Of a stretch of 64,000 bases of DNA, positions 1 to 10,191 are shown piece by piece. Location of the stretch: NCBI GenBank assembly GCA_946965045.2, contig OX337233.1:1426001-1490000 (forward strand), in the 5' to 3' direction. Source of the stretch: Epithemia pelagica (lineage: Eukaryota; Bacillariophyta; Bacillariophyceae; Surirellales; Surirellaceae). Numbering within the stretch: position 1 is the first letter of the stretch; each line of letters opens with the position of its first letter. The position numbers and the translations under genes were made by a program. Under the pieces are notes generated by a model that searched no databases, was not told the origin of the DNA, and saw nothing but the letters and a program-made list of their open reading frames with translations.

Positions 1-924
1 TCGTGTTTTGTTCAAGCGTTTGCTCATGAACCCTCTGGGCTCGCCGCATCGGACGAAGAAAACGCTCCCTCTACTCCCCAATCGGTCGAGTTTTCCCCTG
101 GTCGACTGAAGCATGATGCATATTCCGCATCCATACGGAAAGGTCTCGTGGCTTTGAAGGAGAAGGAGGGAAACGAAGACAGACCATGGCTGAGCTTTGG
201 GAGTTTTACGAGAAAAAGATCAAACTCTTCGGATACCGATGATGTCTCTTCTCAGGAGGTGTCGTCTCACAATTCTCCCCAATCTACTGACACGGGTAGG
301 AGCTCCCCCATGTTTGATTTGTCGGGTGGACGCGACTATCAGTCGCATAATCGCCAGGAAATTGCGAAACGAAGGAGACGGAAACGAAAACCCAAGCTCT
401 CAAAAGAAAAGAAGGTTACTCAAATGGTTGCTACCCAGTTGGAACTTGGACAAATGGTTCTCGAATTCGTATACCCAGACCTCCAAATAGACACAAACAA
501 ACAGTCGTGTCCTCACTGTTCCTACACCATGTCGGAAGATGAGGTGATTCAAGGATGGACGTCATGCTCCTTTGAAGACTTTACGACTAGTTGCATCAAA
601 TGCCGACACCGTTTCGTTCCTCATTTCTCAGTGGCATGTTCCGCTCCGACATTTAAGGGTTCGCAAGGACCAGGAAGTGCTTTGTTTTGTGAGTTTCTCA
701 GCCCTTGGGTAGTGCGCAAGGCTCTCCACCATGTTGTAAAAGGCGGGGGAGTGGGAATTCAAGGCATGCTCGACCCGGGTTGGCGTGGGGGAACGGACAT
801 TCGTGCAACGCTCTTTTGGAACCTGATTGTTCTGTGTCGTCGATACAACCTACCGTATACATTTCTGCTTCAAGGCAGTGTGGAGGGGAGAATGATCCTT
901 CCCCGAATGCCACAGGATATGTAG
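1..924 (+). CDS. DENND4-like Rab GEF, C-terminal part (5' partial)
   Basis: The reading frame is open from base 1 to the TAG at 922-924, so the gene begins outside the window. The visible 307 residues start with a Ser-rich basic linker (RRRRKRKPKL) and continue into a cysteine-paired segment (CPHCSYTMSEDEVIQGW, then CIKCRHRFVP) followed by FLSPWVVRKAL and LFWNLIVLCRRYNLP. This order matches the C-terminal end of animal DENND4 proteins: a Cys-pair zinc-like module, then 'LSP.V.RKELE', then 'FWNL...R..LP'. DENND4 proteins are Rab10-type guanine-nucleotide exchange factors of membrane traffic. The DENN catalytic domain would lie upstream and is not visible, so GEF activity is inferred from homology of the tail only. 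No intron is needed in the visible part. Confidence 0.72.
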   Translation, partial: SCFVQAFAHEPSGLAASDEENAPSTPQSVEFSPGRLKHDAYSASIRKGLVALKEKEGNEDRPWLSFGSFTRKRSNSSDTDDVSSQEVSSHNSPQSTDTGRSSPMFDLSGGRDYQSHNRQEIAKRRRRKRKPKLSKEKKVTQMVATQLELGQMVLEFVYPDLQIDTNKQSCPHCSYTMSEDEVIQGWTSCSFEDFTTSCIKCRHRFVPHFSVACSAPTFKGSQGPGSALFCEFLSPWVVRKALHHVVKGGGVGIQGMLDPGWRGGTDIRATLFWNLIVLCRRYNLPYTFLLQGSVEGRMILPRMPQDM

Positions 925-1217
925 TGCTCGGAATCGCAAGTAGTCCTGACATGGGATTGCAGCCTCAAGGGTTGTTTCACGTTCCTCGCATGAGCGATCT
1001 GGGTTCATGGAATATTCTAACCAGTACTCTAGTGTCACGTGGTCTCGTTCAAAGTACCATCTCTGTAGGAGATACTTGCGCAGATATCTCCCTCCCTACC
1101 TACCTAGGTACTCCTAGGTAAATGTGTGTGGTGTTGATGAATTTTGCGGTGATATAGCGTGCGATATCCAAATAATGCGACTGGATTCTGGATCTTTTCC
1201 CGAAGATCTTTTCGAAA

Positions 1218-2501
1218 ATGGCGAGTAACCGGTCTGGAGATGGGTGGAATGTGCACACGATGAACAGACAACGAATACTACGACGGTTGTGGTGGATCGT
1301 ACCACTGCTATCTACCGAGCTTTGTTCCGGTCTGGTTGCCGCGGCTGCTCGTTCTTCTCCCGGTTGTTCCATTCGCGGATGGTTCCTCCTATACTCATCC
1401 ATCGGAATGATGCTACAGCAAACCCCGTCCAACTACCATGTAATGGGGTGGCAACCGACCATCAAACCTTGTTGGACAAGAGGAATGACCGTGACAAGCA
1501 AATGTCAACAGGACAGCGATTCCGAACACAACAAATCCACTGAACATTCGGAGGACCTGCCATCCAAACTCAACAATCATAAGAATCAACCTCGTCGTCG
1601 CGGCTTTCCGCTGAGTCGTATTACCGGAGATGGAACCCCCTATCAATTTGTTCCGTGGCGTCCCGTGTCCTGTCAAGTCCACTGGGCCAACTATTCATCC
1701 TCGCCCTTTACATCATACGATTTCTCTCGAATGGATACCTGGCACGATGGCTTGTTTTATGGACTCCCTCGTCTCGTCTACCATGTCGACGAACCAGCCG
1801 TGTGTGCCTTGGTGCAGTATTATCGGACCCGCATTGCGCCCCAGTCCCGCATTCTCGATATTGGTTCCTCGTGGACCAGTCATTATCCAACCGAATTTCC
1901 AGACACTATGCAACGAATTGCAGTCCTGGGCATGAATGCGATGGAATTGTATTGCAATGATCAAGTCGTGGCGGATCCAACACAACACACATGGGACCAG
2001 CAGCAGCAAGAGAATCGGGTGGTGTTGGATTTGAATCAAGACGGTGGCCACGTATCCTTTCCCTTTGCCGACGAATCGTTTGATGTCGTGACATGTGCCT
2101 TGTCGATTGAATATCTGGTGAATCCCATTGCCGTCTTGCAAGAATGTCATCGCGTGTTGCGGCGTCCGGGTGGTAAAGTCATTGTTTCCTTTTCCACTCG
2201 ATGTTTTGCCACCAAGGCCATTCACATGTGGCTACGAGCCCCCAGCAGTCTCCAACATGTCGAACTGGTCAATGGCTTTTTCCATTTTGCGGGTGGCTAT
2301 GCCTCCCCGCGAGACTGTTGGGACATTACGCCCACGGTCCCGCCCTCACCCCTCGTCCAACTACTCCAGCAATTTCCCTTCCTTCCGTCCTTTCTTCGAC
2401 CACGCCCGAATCCAATCTATGTGGTGGAAGCGACTACTACCGATACTCCTACGGAACCTAGCTACTTGAGAAGAAAATCAATACGCACTGCACCACGTTA
2501 G
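1218..2501 (+). CDS. class I SAM-dependent methyltransferase (Methyltransf_11-like)
   Basis: A 427-residue intronless ORF beginning at ATG 1218. Residues 20-45 are hydrophobic (LWWIVPLLSTELCSGLVAA), which may be a signal peptide or plastid/mitochondrial leader; a second Met at residue 15 would give a cleaner leader. The C-terminal half holds the Rossmann methyltransferase pattern: ILDIGSSW near residue 211 (motif I position), VVLDLNQ, FPFADESFDVVTCALSIEYL (motif IV region near 288), then ECHRVLRRPGGKVIVSFS (post-motif III). This is the layout of class I methyltransferases of the type-11 family. Motif I lacks the usual GxGxG glycines, so cofactor binding may be altered. Substrate is unknown. 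TACTCCTA lies 109 bp upstream of the ATG. Confidence 0.78.
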   Translation: MASNRSGDGWNVHTMNRQRILRRLWWIVPLLSTELCSGLVAAAARSSPGCSIRGWFLLYSSIGMMLQQTPSNYHVMGWQPTIKPCWTRGMTVTSKCQQDSDSEHNKSTEHSEDLPSKLNNHKNQPRRRGFPLSRITGDGTPYQFVPWRPVSCQVHWANYSSSPFTSYDFSRMDTWHDGLFYGLPRLVYHVDEPAVCALVQYYRTRIAPQSRILDIGSSWTSHYPTEFPDTMQRIAVLGMNAMELYCNDQVVADPTQHTWDQQQQENRVVLDLNQDGGHVSFPFADESFDVVTCALSIEYLVNPIAVLQECHRVLRRPGGKVIVSFSTRCFATKAIHMWLRAPSSLQHVELVNGFFHFAGGYASPRDCWDITPTVPPSPLVQLLQQFPFLPSFLRPRPNPIYVVEATTTDTPTEPSYLRRKSIRTAPR

Positions 2502-3468
2502 ACACCAGTGGTTTGTGGCCCATGGATCAAAGTTCATAACGTCAGCACCACTTTATGGACTTTGCTTTTTGTACAGCAAAATCTTTTCCAAGATGCCACT
2601 AATATCACTGTTCTACCAAATGTGCCTTAGCGCTACTGCCATCACCAACCACAAGTAGAACGGGTCGTTTTCTTTTGATCTTTGTTGTTTCTTGAGCACT
2701 CCATCCTGATTTTCTAGGTAGGAAAAAATGTAAAAAGGACCATTTGGTTTTTGGCGCTTTTTTGTGGGACAATGGAGATGGGGGATCGGCATCCTCCTCG
2801 ATTGGCACGCATCCTGTTTCTCTCGTGTTTGGCCCAACATGGCACGCGTCTTGTTTCGTGTAAGGATCATGGCGCGGGCTCAAGAGTTCCCGAATAGTTA
2901 TCAGATTTTGTTGGGGGACCCTGGGGGATGATTTGTATGTGTATTACGCGCGCCGGCACTCTAATTGTGCCTCTGCCGGTAAGTTTCAAATTTTTTGGGT
3001 GTCGACTCCAATAAAATGATCTAAGGAGTGTGGTTAACGGGTAAGTACATCGCCACGGTGAACGTCTTGTATCAACCATTTCCAGAGAAATTACCATCGA
3101 TATAACCATGTCTTAATGTATTATTTTCTGTTGGACGCGATTGCCGGACGGACAACGGCGTAAATTGCCAAGAAAAGACCATTCGACCGTGCGCCGGCCA
3201 CGTTATTCGCAGGTGCTCTCCAACCATTTTTCATCCTTTTTTTTGGTCGTCTCTGAATGAGAGCAACAACACCACCAAAACGACGACGACGTTCGAATAC
3301 CTTTTTGAAAAACCCAACAACAGAAGAGCCCAATAAAACTCTCTACACCGAATTCGACCGCTGTCCTGTTTGAGCTATCCGAACGTCATGCCCCTCTCCT
3401 GAGTCTGTTCATTTGATTTCCTAAAACTCTCGCATCCTCCTCAAGAGAGATAGAGAGTGAGGTATAGA
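2502..3468. other. intergenic, no gene supported
   Basis: 967 bp between the methyltransferase and the next plus-strand gene. Only short ORFs under 95 codons occur, mostly on the minus strand, with no recognisable domain and without ATG starts for the better ones. T-rich and homopolymer tracts (for example near 3236-3245) are present. The 3' end presumably holds the 5' UTR and promoter of the gene starting at 3469. Confidence 0.6.
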
Positions 3469-5784
3469 ATGAGGACGTGGCCCACGTCTCCTCCACGGTC
3501 TGGCGAGCAGGACGAGGAGGAGGAGGATGACAAGGCACCCCTCTCACCAACCTCCTCGTCCTCACGAGATTATCACGGAGGTGGTGGTGGTGGAATTCGA
3601 TCCCCCCTCTTGCACGCCCGAACATCGTGGCAAAAATTTGTCAAACGACGAGGCGTGTCCAAAAAACGATCCTCGACTTCCTATGACCTCAAACACGTCA
3701 ATTCGCTGGAACGACGGTCGGTAAGTGTTGGTTCTGGAAGAACTGAGACTTTTTTGATTTGTCGCATTCTACAGGGACCTGTGCTAATTTTGGCTCTGGA
3801 TGGATCCATCGATTGTTTGTTTGTTTATTTGTTCGATTGTTGTGTCGTTGTAGTTTTCACCCGCCTCGCCATCTTCCAACCGGACAGACAAGACCTTTTT
3901 GTTTCGCGGCGATGGTAGTACCAGTCATGCCACGCCAACAAGGGAAGAATGTGACTTGCCCTTGTTGTATGCCTCGTCGCCTTCGTCGTCCAGTGACACG
4001 ACTAGTACGGTGACCACCCTGATTTCTTCGTCCCCCGTCGTTCATGCCATGGACGATGCCGAACGACGGTGGAATTCGTTGCAGGGGAATTTGAACGAGG
4101 CCGACATTGCGTCCGTGATTGGGGGCATTCGAGATTTGCGCAATTTGGACTTTGCCGACTTGGTCCGAACGCTCGAGTACAAGGAAAATGAATTAATGGC
4201 CATTCGACGGCAAATTCGTCATCGCTATCATGGACGTGGCATCAGCAGCAGCAACGGCAGTAGTATCCACAGGGATCATGAGGAACGAGGAGGAGGAGGA
4301 GGAGGCATGCTCGTCCCTTCCTCCCCACAAAGTAGTCATGGCACCAAAAGTAGTCGACACTCGGATGCCGACTCGCGAGCGGTGGTACCAGTCGAACAAG
4401 AAGAGGGGGAACGAGATTCGTTTGGGTTGGAAGAAAAAAAGGTGGAGGAACAACACCATGGGCTAATTCCGAAACAATCTCCATATACGACAGAATCTTG
4501 TGAAATGTTGGAACATCGTTTGAATGCACTGTGGCCGCAGACTGAAGAATTGCCCAAACCCTCCCTATCACGACCCAAAACCACATCGTGGTCCGACAGT
4601 GATACCCTCAACGATTCCGACAAGAATGGAGGCCCCGATTCGCCGGGGCGAAAAGATGCCATGGGAGGAGATTTGTTTGGCAATCTACCGAGTGCTCAGG
4701 GATATAATTTTGATGTGTGGGGTGCAGCACCGGAACCTGCTGCGGATGATGACGAGGGATCTATCGTGTTTGAAGCAACTCAGGAAGTAGATGACAAGCA
4801 GGGCAAGGCTTATACAACAAAAAGTCAAAATTGGGGAAGAAATATTTCTTATGGAGAGGGATGTGTTGGAGGCGAGTACACTTTGGGGATTCGAGCGCAA
4901 CATCACATGCCACCACCAGAGGAGCCGGACGATTCGGCCGATCCCTTTGCACTCGAAGAACGATCGGAAGACTCCATGTTGGGCCTCTACCGAGAAGCAT
5001 TAAAAAAGACTACGGTACGTATAACAGGAGAAAGATTTCCTTGGGACTGTACGCGATTTCTGACAGGATTGCACTTGATTTTTAGAGTCTTGGAACATGG
5101 GGCTGTCACATGGGAATGACAATGTCCGAAGCTGTTTCCAGCTATGCCAACCATCTTTGCGCTCCTGTGGAACCTACGAATAGAACGCCTCACAGTCAAA
5201 GGAGAGAGTCACTTTTTGACGCCATGTCTTCATCCTCCTATTCTAGCTCTTCCTTTCACAACTTTGCCGAATTCAAGGCATTGGAACAAGAGGAAGAAAA
5301 ACGAAAACAGATTGTGGAACAACATAAAAGGAGAGCTCAAAGCCATGTTCTTGCTGGACAACATGAGTCCATTGATTTTGGAAACGCTGAACCTTACAGT
5401 TCCTCGAACGAACCGCAGACAAGGATGAATGGTTCGGTACCTCAATCTCCCAGTAGAAGCCTGCAGGAATGGCCAAATCCTATTCTCTCCGCAGACAGTA
5501 GCTTAAATCTGGAAGCACTCTTGGGAGCAACTCCCATGGCGGGTCCAGGCGAACATTTTTCGTCCGCCTCCCCTTCGGCTGGTTTGACCACCATCTCCAA
5601 ACCGTTTGGAGAATCCTTTGACCACAACAGCTTCGACCGTCTCACATCCAGTTCACCTGTTTATAATAGAAGGACGTCAACTCCGTCGCCACCACGGCGT
5701 CCAGGGAAACCGCCAAAACCTCTCACGTCACCATCGCTAGCGCGACAACGAACCAGACCAAGAGTCCGGAAAACGCAATATTAA
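3469..5784 (+). CDS. hypothetical Ser-rich protein, three exons
   Basis: Exons 3469-3720, 3854-5014 and 5086-5784 join in frame through phase-0 GT-AG introns of 133 nt (GTAAGT...TAG) and 71 nt (GTACGT...TAG), giving about 703 residues. The first ATG in the open frame is 3469. The protein is acidic and Ser/Pro-rich with no domain I recognise. Visible parts are a basic N-terminal block (KRRGVSKKRSS), a short helical segment with EADIASVIGGIRDLRNLDF and LEYKENELMAIRRQIRHRY that could be a coiled coil, a second KALEQEEEKRKQIVEQHKRR charged helix in exon 3, and a Pro/Arg-rich C-terminus. Most of it is probably disordered; a scaffold or cytoskeletal role is possible but not shown. Confidence is for the gene model, not a function. 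Confidence 0.62.
3721..3853 (+). other. intron 1 of the hypothetical gene 3469-5784
   Basis: Starts GTAAGTG and ends TTGTAG. The downstream exon begins FSPASPSSNRTDK in the frame that continues to 5014. The TAG of the acceptor is itself the in-frame stop that limits the exon 2 ORF on its 5' side, so splicing is needed to connect the frames. Confidence 0.7.
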
Positions 5785-5988
5785 TGTTAAAGCGTAAGGA
5801 TTTTTGGACCGGCGCCTCTTCTAAGTAGCAACATGTGCACGTAGGCATAGGAGTGAGAATACGTCCAAGGCAAATACAAGAGACTTATGACGCAATCCAA
5901 CGTTACACGCACGCACCTACTGCACAAATAGAGGTATCACTAAAAGTCATTCTCACCCCAGAGTTGCTTTGCGACAGTTATATAGGCT

Positions 5989-8900
5989 TTAGCTACTACC
6001 GCTGCGACTATGGTATGGTCGCAACGAGGTGCGACCACCGTAACTTGCATTCTCCCAGTCATGCATGGAAGTAGGCGAAACGGCTGTTTTGGGTTTGGCT
6101 TCAAACATATTGACAATGTTGGCAATCCCCGATGTGCTGCTGTCTCCACCCCTTGAGTGAGGCCGTCGCGGTTTGTACCGGCTAGGCTGCTCGTAACTGA
6201 TCGTTGACGTGGCATCGGATTGGGATTCCTGATCTTCCGCCGAATTCCCGTCCAACATATTACGGTTGTTGGATCGAAGCGCCCGTAATCTGGAACTGGA
6301 GGTTCGATTATGATGGTTCTGGCTACGGCCCGCGTTGGATGGAGACTTGAGGATATTTCGCACTGCCTTTGTCGTATGTGGCTTCCAAGATGAATTGACA
6401 AAACTCTCGGACGATGAGACTCCTACGCCCTCAATGGATGCAGGAGGAGTGTCTGGTGAACTGGTCGTGAGCCGTCCCATGGATGACGATCCGCTATGTC
6501 TGATGCTTCCTGGAGAGGACGATGATTCACCACTCGAATTGTTGGCCTTTTGTATTTGCTGTGAGGGAGGTGATGTCGAAGAGACCGACTTGTTATTGTC
6601 TCGGCTATTTTGCTGCAGTACAGCAGCTAGCGAAGATGATGTTCCACTCTTTGCCCCACCTTTGATGGGTGCAAACGTTGGAGCAGGAGGTTTTTGCTTC
6701 TTCATTCGCATTATTCCGAGTCTGCGGGATCCCTCATCTTCCTCCACACCATAATTAAGTTTGGACGCTTCCGACTCGGCCGTGCTCAAGTCTGAGGATG
6801 AGTTATTGGATTCAATTTGTGAAGACAAATCAGCTACTTCGGATTCTAGGCGCTGGACGGCCGAGATGTAGTACTGACTTGTCCTTGAGGTTTCTTCCAT
6901 AGTCCGCCTTTGTGGTGGACGCTTCCTGGACAATGCCGAATCATAACTCTTGTTCATTTTGTCTCGAGAAATATTGTTTTCGCTCAGGACCGATAGCCTT
7001 CTGGAAGTCGATGATGTCGCTTGTTGTTCTTTCTTCTCTTGATATTGCTTGACGTATTCTGAAAGTTGTGCCACCTCTTTCATCATGTCAAAGCTTGTCG
7101 ACCGATCATTGCTATTCTCATTATTGGCATCGTCGTCTTCATCATCCGAGTTGTCGGCCATTCGCGATTGTCTCATGGGTAAACCCATGGAATCATCGAC
7201 ACTATCACCTTCCATCCATGAGCTTGCTGTGGAGCGAACCGCATCCGTAGACGGCTGCTCAGTACCTTCGGTATCTGGAGAACCCCGTTCGTTGCCGCTG
7301 TCGATAGAGGGTTGACGACCAAGTGTTGTCGCCATCGCTGCCATCATCTTGCTGATTCGACCACCACCGCTTGAATTTTCACCATAGGGCTCAAACGATA
7401 CCCGTTTTCTTCCAGGATAACTTTTTGTGGACCAAGTAGAAGTGTTGACACCCCGACGATTCTCGTCCTCATCCTCATCATTGTCCTCGTAGACCGAAGG
7501 CCCCGAATGCGTTCGACTGTGGTTACTCATTACAGAAAAGGATGCTGATGTTGTGGGCGGGCGTCGACTGTTGCGAGCATTCGAAGATGGTGCCGGCAAG
7601 CGAGTCGCAGGAGGAGACGAAGAACCTGAAGACGAACGCTGTAGTAGCAGGGGTGGGTCATTCGCCTCGTCGTCATCCCCGTAGGGAAAAGAGAGTGTAC
7701 TGGGACTGACAGACATGACTTCGACGCCTTCTCCTCCTCCTGGTTTGGATGGACTTGTGGTATTACCCAAAATGGAAGGGTACATGGATGTCACGACACG
7801 ACCCTGCTTTCTCATTTGATCCTTTTTCCACTGATTCGCCTCCCATGCCTCTTCATCAGCAGTCGCGGCGTATTCCAGTTCTTGTGCAAACGGATCGCTG
7901 GCATCGTCCTCATCGTAGTCGTCATCATCGACACTGGTGGGACTGTTGGTTCTTCCAACCGTGCCTCTGCGGTATCCACTCGCCAACGAACCACCGTCCA
8001 GGATGGCAGTCTTGGAGTTTCCAGAGCGAGTGGAGGATGGTCGATTCGACTGATTGGGCCGTGGCATAATGTAGGTATGGTTCTTTCGCGCCTTGGTGCG
8101 CTTGCGATCCTCGGCCTGTTTTTGTCGATACTTTATGTACACATGCAACCAAAAGATGAGCGACAATATCACCAAACCAAGTAGTGAAAATCCTATAATC
8201 ATGCGAACCAGAGAAGGTTGGTCGTCATCATCACTGCCCTCTTCGTTGGTGGAAAGGGCACTTGGAGGGTCGTTGGGATAGCTAGTCGACCGTACTGTTA
8301 TGCCTTCAAAATTGGGAGAATTAGACAACGCTTGCTGTAGATTGGGTGGCGCCAAAGTGGACTTGATGCGGATGTCAGCCTCTTCAGTAAAGTTGGCCAC
8401 CACCAAATTCTCCTGAATGCTTTCAAACTCTAAGCGCACATTGGCTTCAATATTGCCAAAACGTGTAGGATTTTCTGTATCGAGAAGGCGTGGAATATCA
8501 GACTGCCGTAGGAGACGGCGTCGACTTTTGAACTCTCCTTCGATTCTCATCTTGACATCGGTTAACTGTGCCTCCAACGAATTCCGATAATAAGCTCCCA
8601 TGTTATTTTGTAAATAGTTTTGCCAAATGGTTTCCAGTTCCGACAGACTAATGGACTTTCCTTCTGGAATACCCATGAGAATGATTGCCAGCTTGTTGAA
8701 AACAATTCTATCACCTATTCCAACAATATCTGGTGGTTCCGAAGTATCCAGTGATGGACTGCTTGATGGAGCGTTTGAGGTCGAGGTCGACAGTTTGGTC
8801 AGGTCCGAAAACGTAGGGTAACCCGTGATGATTGATGTTTCCGTTGGACTTGCCGTGGGAACATTGTTTTCACTCAACGTTCTTCCAATGTAGTCAACTG

Positions 8901-9024
8901 AACGAGACGAAGACTCGCGGGCAAAGGTTGTTCGTTCTGGGTTTGTGGCTTCAATGGCTAGTGACTGACAAGAGAACCAAACAAGGAAGAATGTCCATCG
9001 CCACGATCGTATTCGTTTATTCAT
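5989..9024 (-). CDS. single-pass membrane protein with PT-repeat ectodomain and long Ser-rich tail, unknown
   Basis: I place the start at ATG 9024, because MNKRIRSWRWTFFLVWFSC begins a clear signal peptide (cleavage near residue 23); the frame stays open to 9399 on the 5' side, adding 125 residues without a domain. The mature protein (1011 residues with leader) has a Thr/Ser/Pro stretch with PTASPTETS and SSSPSLDTSEPP, a luminal domain near residues 75-250 (IVFNKLAIILMGIPEGKS; later FESIQENLVVANFTEEADI), one membrane helix near 273-297 (MIIGFSLLGLVILSLIFWL), and a cytoplasmic tail of about 700 residues that is Ser-, Asp- and Arg-rich and likely disordered. This architecture (signal, PT-rich stalk, compact domain, TM, long tail) is frequent in diatoms but has no assigned function that I know of. 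A receptor- or adhesion-like role is speculation. Confidence 0.68.
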   Translation of the reverse strand: MNKRIRSWRWTFFLVWFSCQSLAIEATNPERTTFARESSSRSVDYIGRTLSENNVPTASPTETSIITGYPTFSDLTKLSTSTSNAPSSSPSLDTSEPPDIVGIGDRIVFNKLAIILMGIPEGKSISLSELETIWQNYLQNNMGAYYRNSLEAQLTDVKMRIEGEFKSRRRLLRQSDIPRLLDTENPTRFGNIEANVRLEFESIQENLVVANFTEEADIRIKSTLAPPNLQQALSNSPNFEGITVRSTSYPNDPPSALSTNEEGSDDDDQPSLVRMIIGFSLLGLVILSLIFWLHVYIKYRQKQAEDRKRTKARKNHTYIMPRPNQSNRPSSTRSGNSKTAILDGGSLASGYRRGTVGRTNSPTSVDDDDYDEDDASDPFAQELEYAATADEEAWEANQWKKDQMRKQGRVVTSMYPSILGNTTSPSKPGGGEGVEVMSVSPSTLSFPYGDDDEANDPPLLLQRSSSGSSSPPATRLPAPSSNARNSRRPPTTSASFSVMSNHSRTHSGPSVYEDNDEDEDENRRGVNTSTWSTKSYPGRKRVSFEPYGENSSGGGRISKMMAAMATTLGRQPSIDSGNERGSPDTEGTEQPSTDAVRSTASSWMEGDSVDDSMGLPMRQSRMADNSDDEDDDANNENSNDRSTSFDMMKEVAQLSEYVKQYQEKKEQQATSSTSRRLSVLSENNISRDKMNKSYDSALSRKRPPQRRTMEETSRTSQYYISAVQRLESEVADLSSQIESNNSSSDLSTAESEASKLNYGVEEDEGSRRLGIMRMKKQKPPAPTFAPIKGGAKSGTSSSLAAVLQQNSRDNNKSVSSTSPPSQQIQKANNSSGESSSSPGSIRHSGSSSMGRLTTSSPDTPPASIEGVGVSSSESFVNSSWKPHTTKAVRNILKSPSNAGRSQNHHNRTSSSRLRALRSNNRNMLDGNSAEDQESQSDATSTISYEQPSRYKPRRPHSRGGDSSTSGIANIVNMFEAKPKTAVSPTSMHDWENASYGGRTSLRPYHSRSGSS

Positions 9025-10191
9025 TCGTAGATTGCATGGAAATTGAGAGACGCAATGCACAGTAGCACAGTTTTGCTCGTGAACTGTAGATAGACCATTT
9101 TGGTTTCCCCAATTCTTCTCACTGAACACTGCAAGCAAATTATTGATTGGTATTCCTGAAAGGAAGACCGAAAGGTCATCCGGAACATCTGTGACCCCGC
9201 TTACGGAAGTGGACCATCCCATCATGGTTGCCGCTTGGCTTGTTCTTTTCCGACCCCGAACAGCATGACAAGTCGCCATCGTTGTTGTCATCATTGTCAA
9301 CGAGAGGCCTTCTCCTCGCTCTTTTCCAAGTCCTGTTTCGACACGGAAAGTCCTCCGATCAAACATCCAAGCAAGTTTTTCAGTTGTGTGATGGCGCATC
9401 TGTTCAATTAGCGTGAGCCGGAGGGCGCGCTAGAATTATTGCGCTTCTCACGTCCACGCTGGATTTCAAATTGGCGCGACGACACGACCACCACGAAGCG
9501 GTCCTGTGCGGGGTCACGCTTTCCTGCGAACGATCCCTTCAATATTCCTGGACGCTTGGATTTCCGTTATTCTGGTCAACGGTCGTATCTGTATTTAAAT
9601 ACGATTAAATAGTCACCGAAACGATACAACTCCTAAGCCAGTAATATTGCCGCCCGGTGCAACGGCAATGATATTCAAAGAAATATTGATAAGTAGTCAT
9701 TTTGTATGGCATGTAGAGTACTTTCCCGCGCCGGTCACGTCTGCTCCCGACTCCTCCCGACACAATTTTGAAGATCCTGCTGGATTCGGGAATGGATCCA
9801 TCTATGTGTGCTACTGTCGTGGTGCTATTCCTCTTGGACTAATCATGACAATGATGGTGACTCGCAATCTTGTCTCATTCGTAGGCACTCCGAGTCATCT
9901 TGCTAAAAACTCCGAAACTCTTGTTTCTGCAATCATGAGGAATTGTTACCGACACAGTTCGCGCGAACTACAGATCAGCGGCGGCACAATCCAGCCAACA
10001 AAAGGTTCCGGGCAAACGTAAGAGACACAGGCAAAGTGCCTTTGCTGACTGCTTTTGAATCGTAGTTTTAAAATGCGTCTGTTTTCTTCTCCGACATCAA
10101 CAGCAACCCCACTCAAAGCAACAGCAGATAAAGATAACTAGCTAGGTGATTATGTCTGTCTATGATACTCTTTTATTGTGCTGCCTAGACC
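9025..10191. other. intergenic / 5' region
   Basis: 1,167 bp between the membrane-protein start and the 3' end of RPN2. 9025-9399 is an in-frame open extension of the membrane-protein gene (possible 5' UTR or longer N-terminus). 9647-10021 contains a 124-codon plus-strand ORF (with an ATG) that shows no domain or composition suggesting a real protein. 10080-10190 would hold the RPN2 3' UTR. Confidence 0.5.

Noticed and set aside
3121-3333. 70-codon minus-strand ORF, basic
   Set aside because: No ATG at the start of the frame and no recognised family; could be a small exon, but nothing supports it.
9647-10021. 124-codon plus-strand ORF in the RPN2/membrane protein gap
   Set aside because: No domain or protein-like composition pattern; likely chance.
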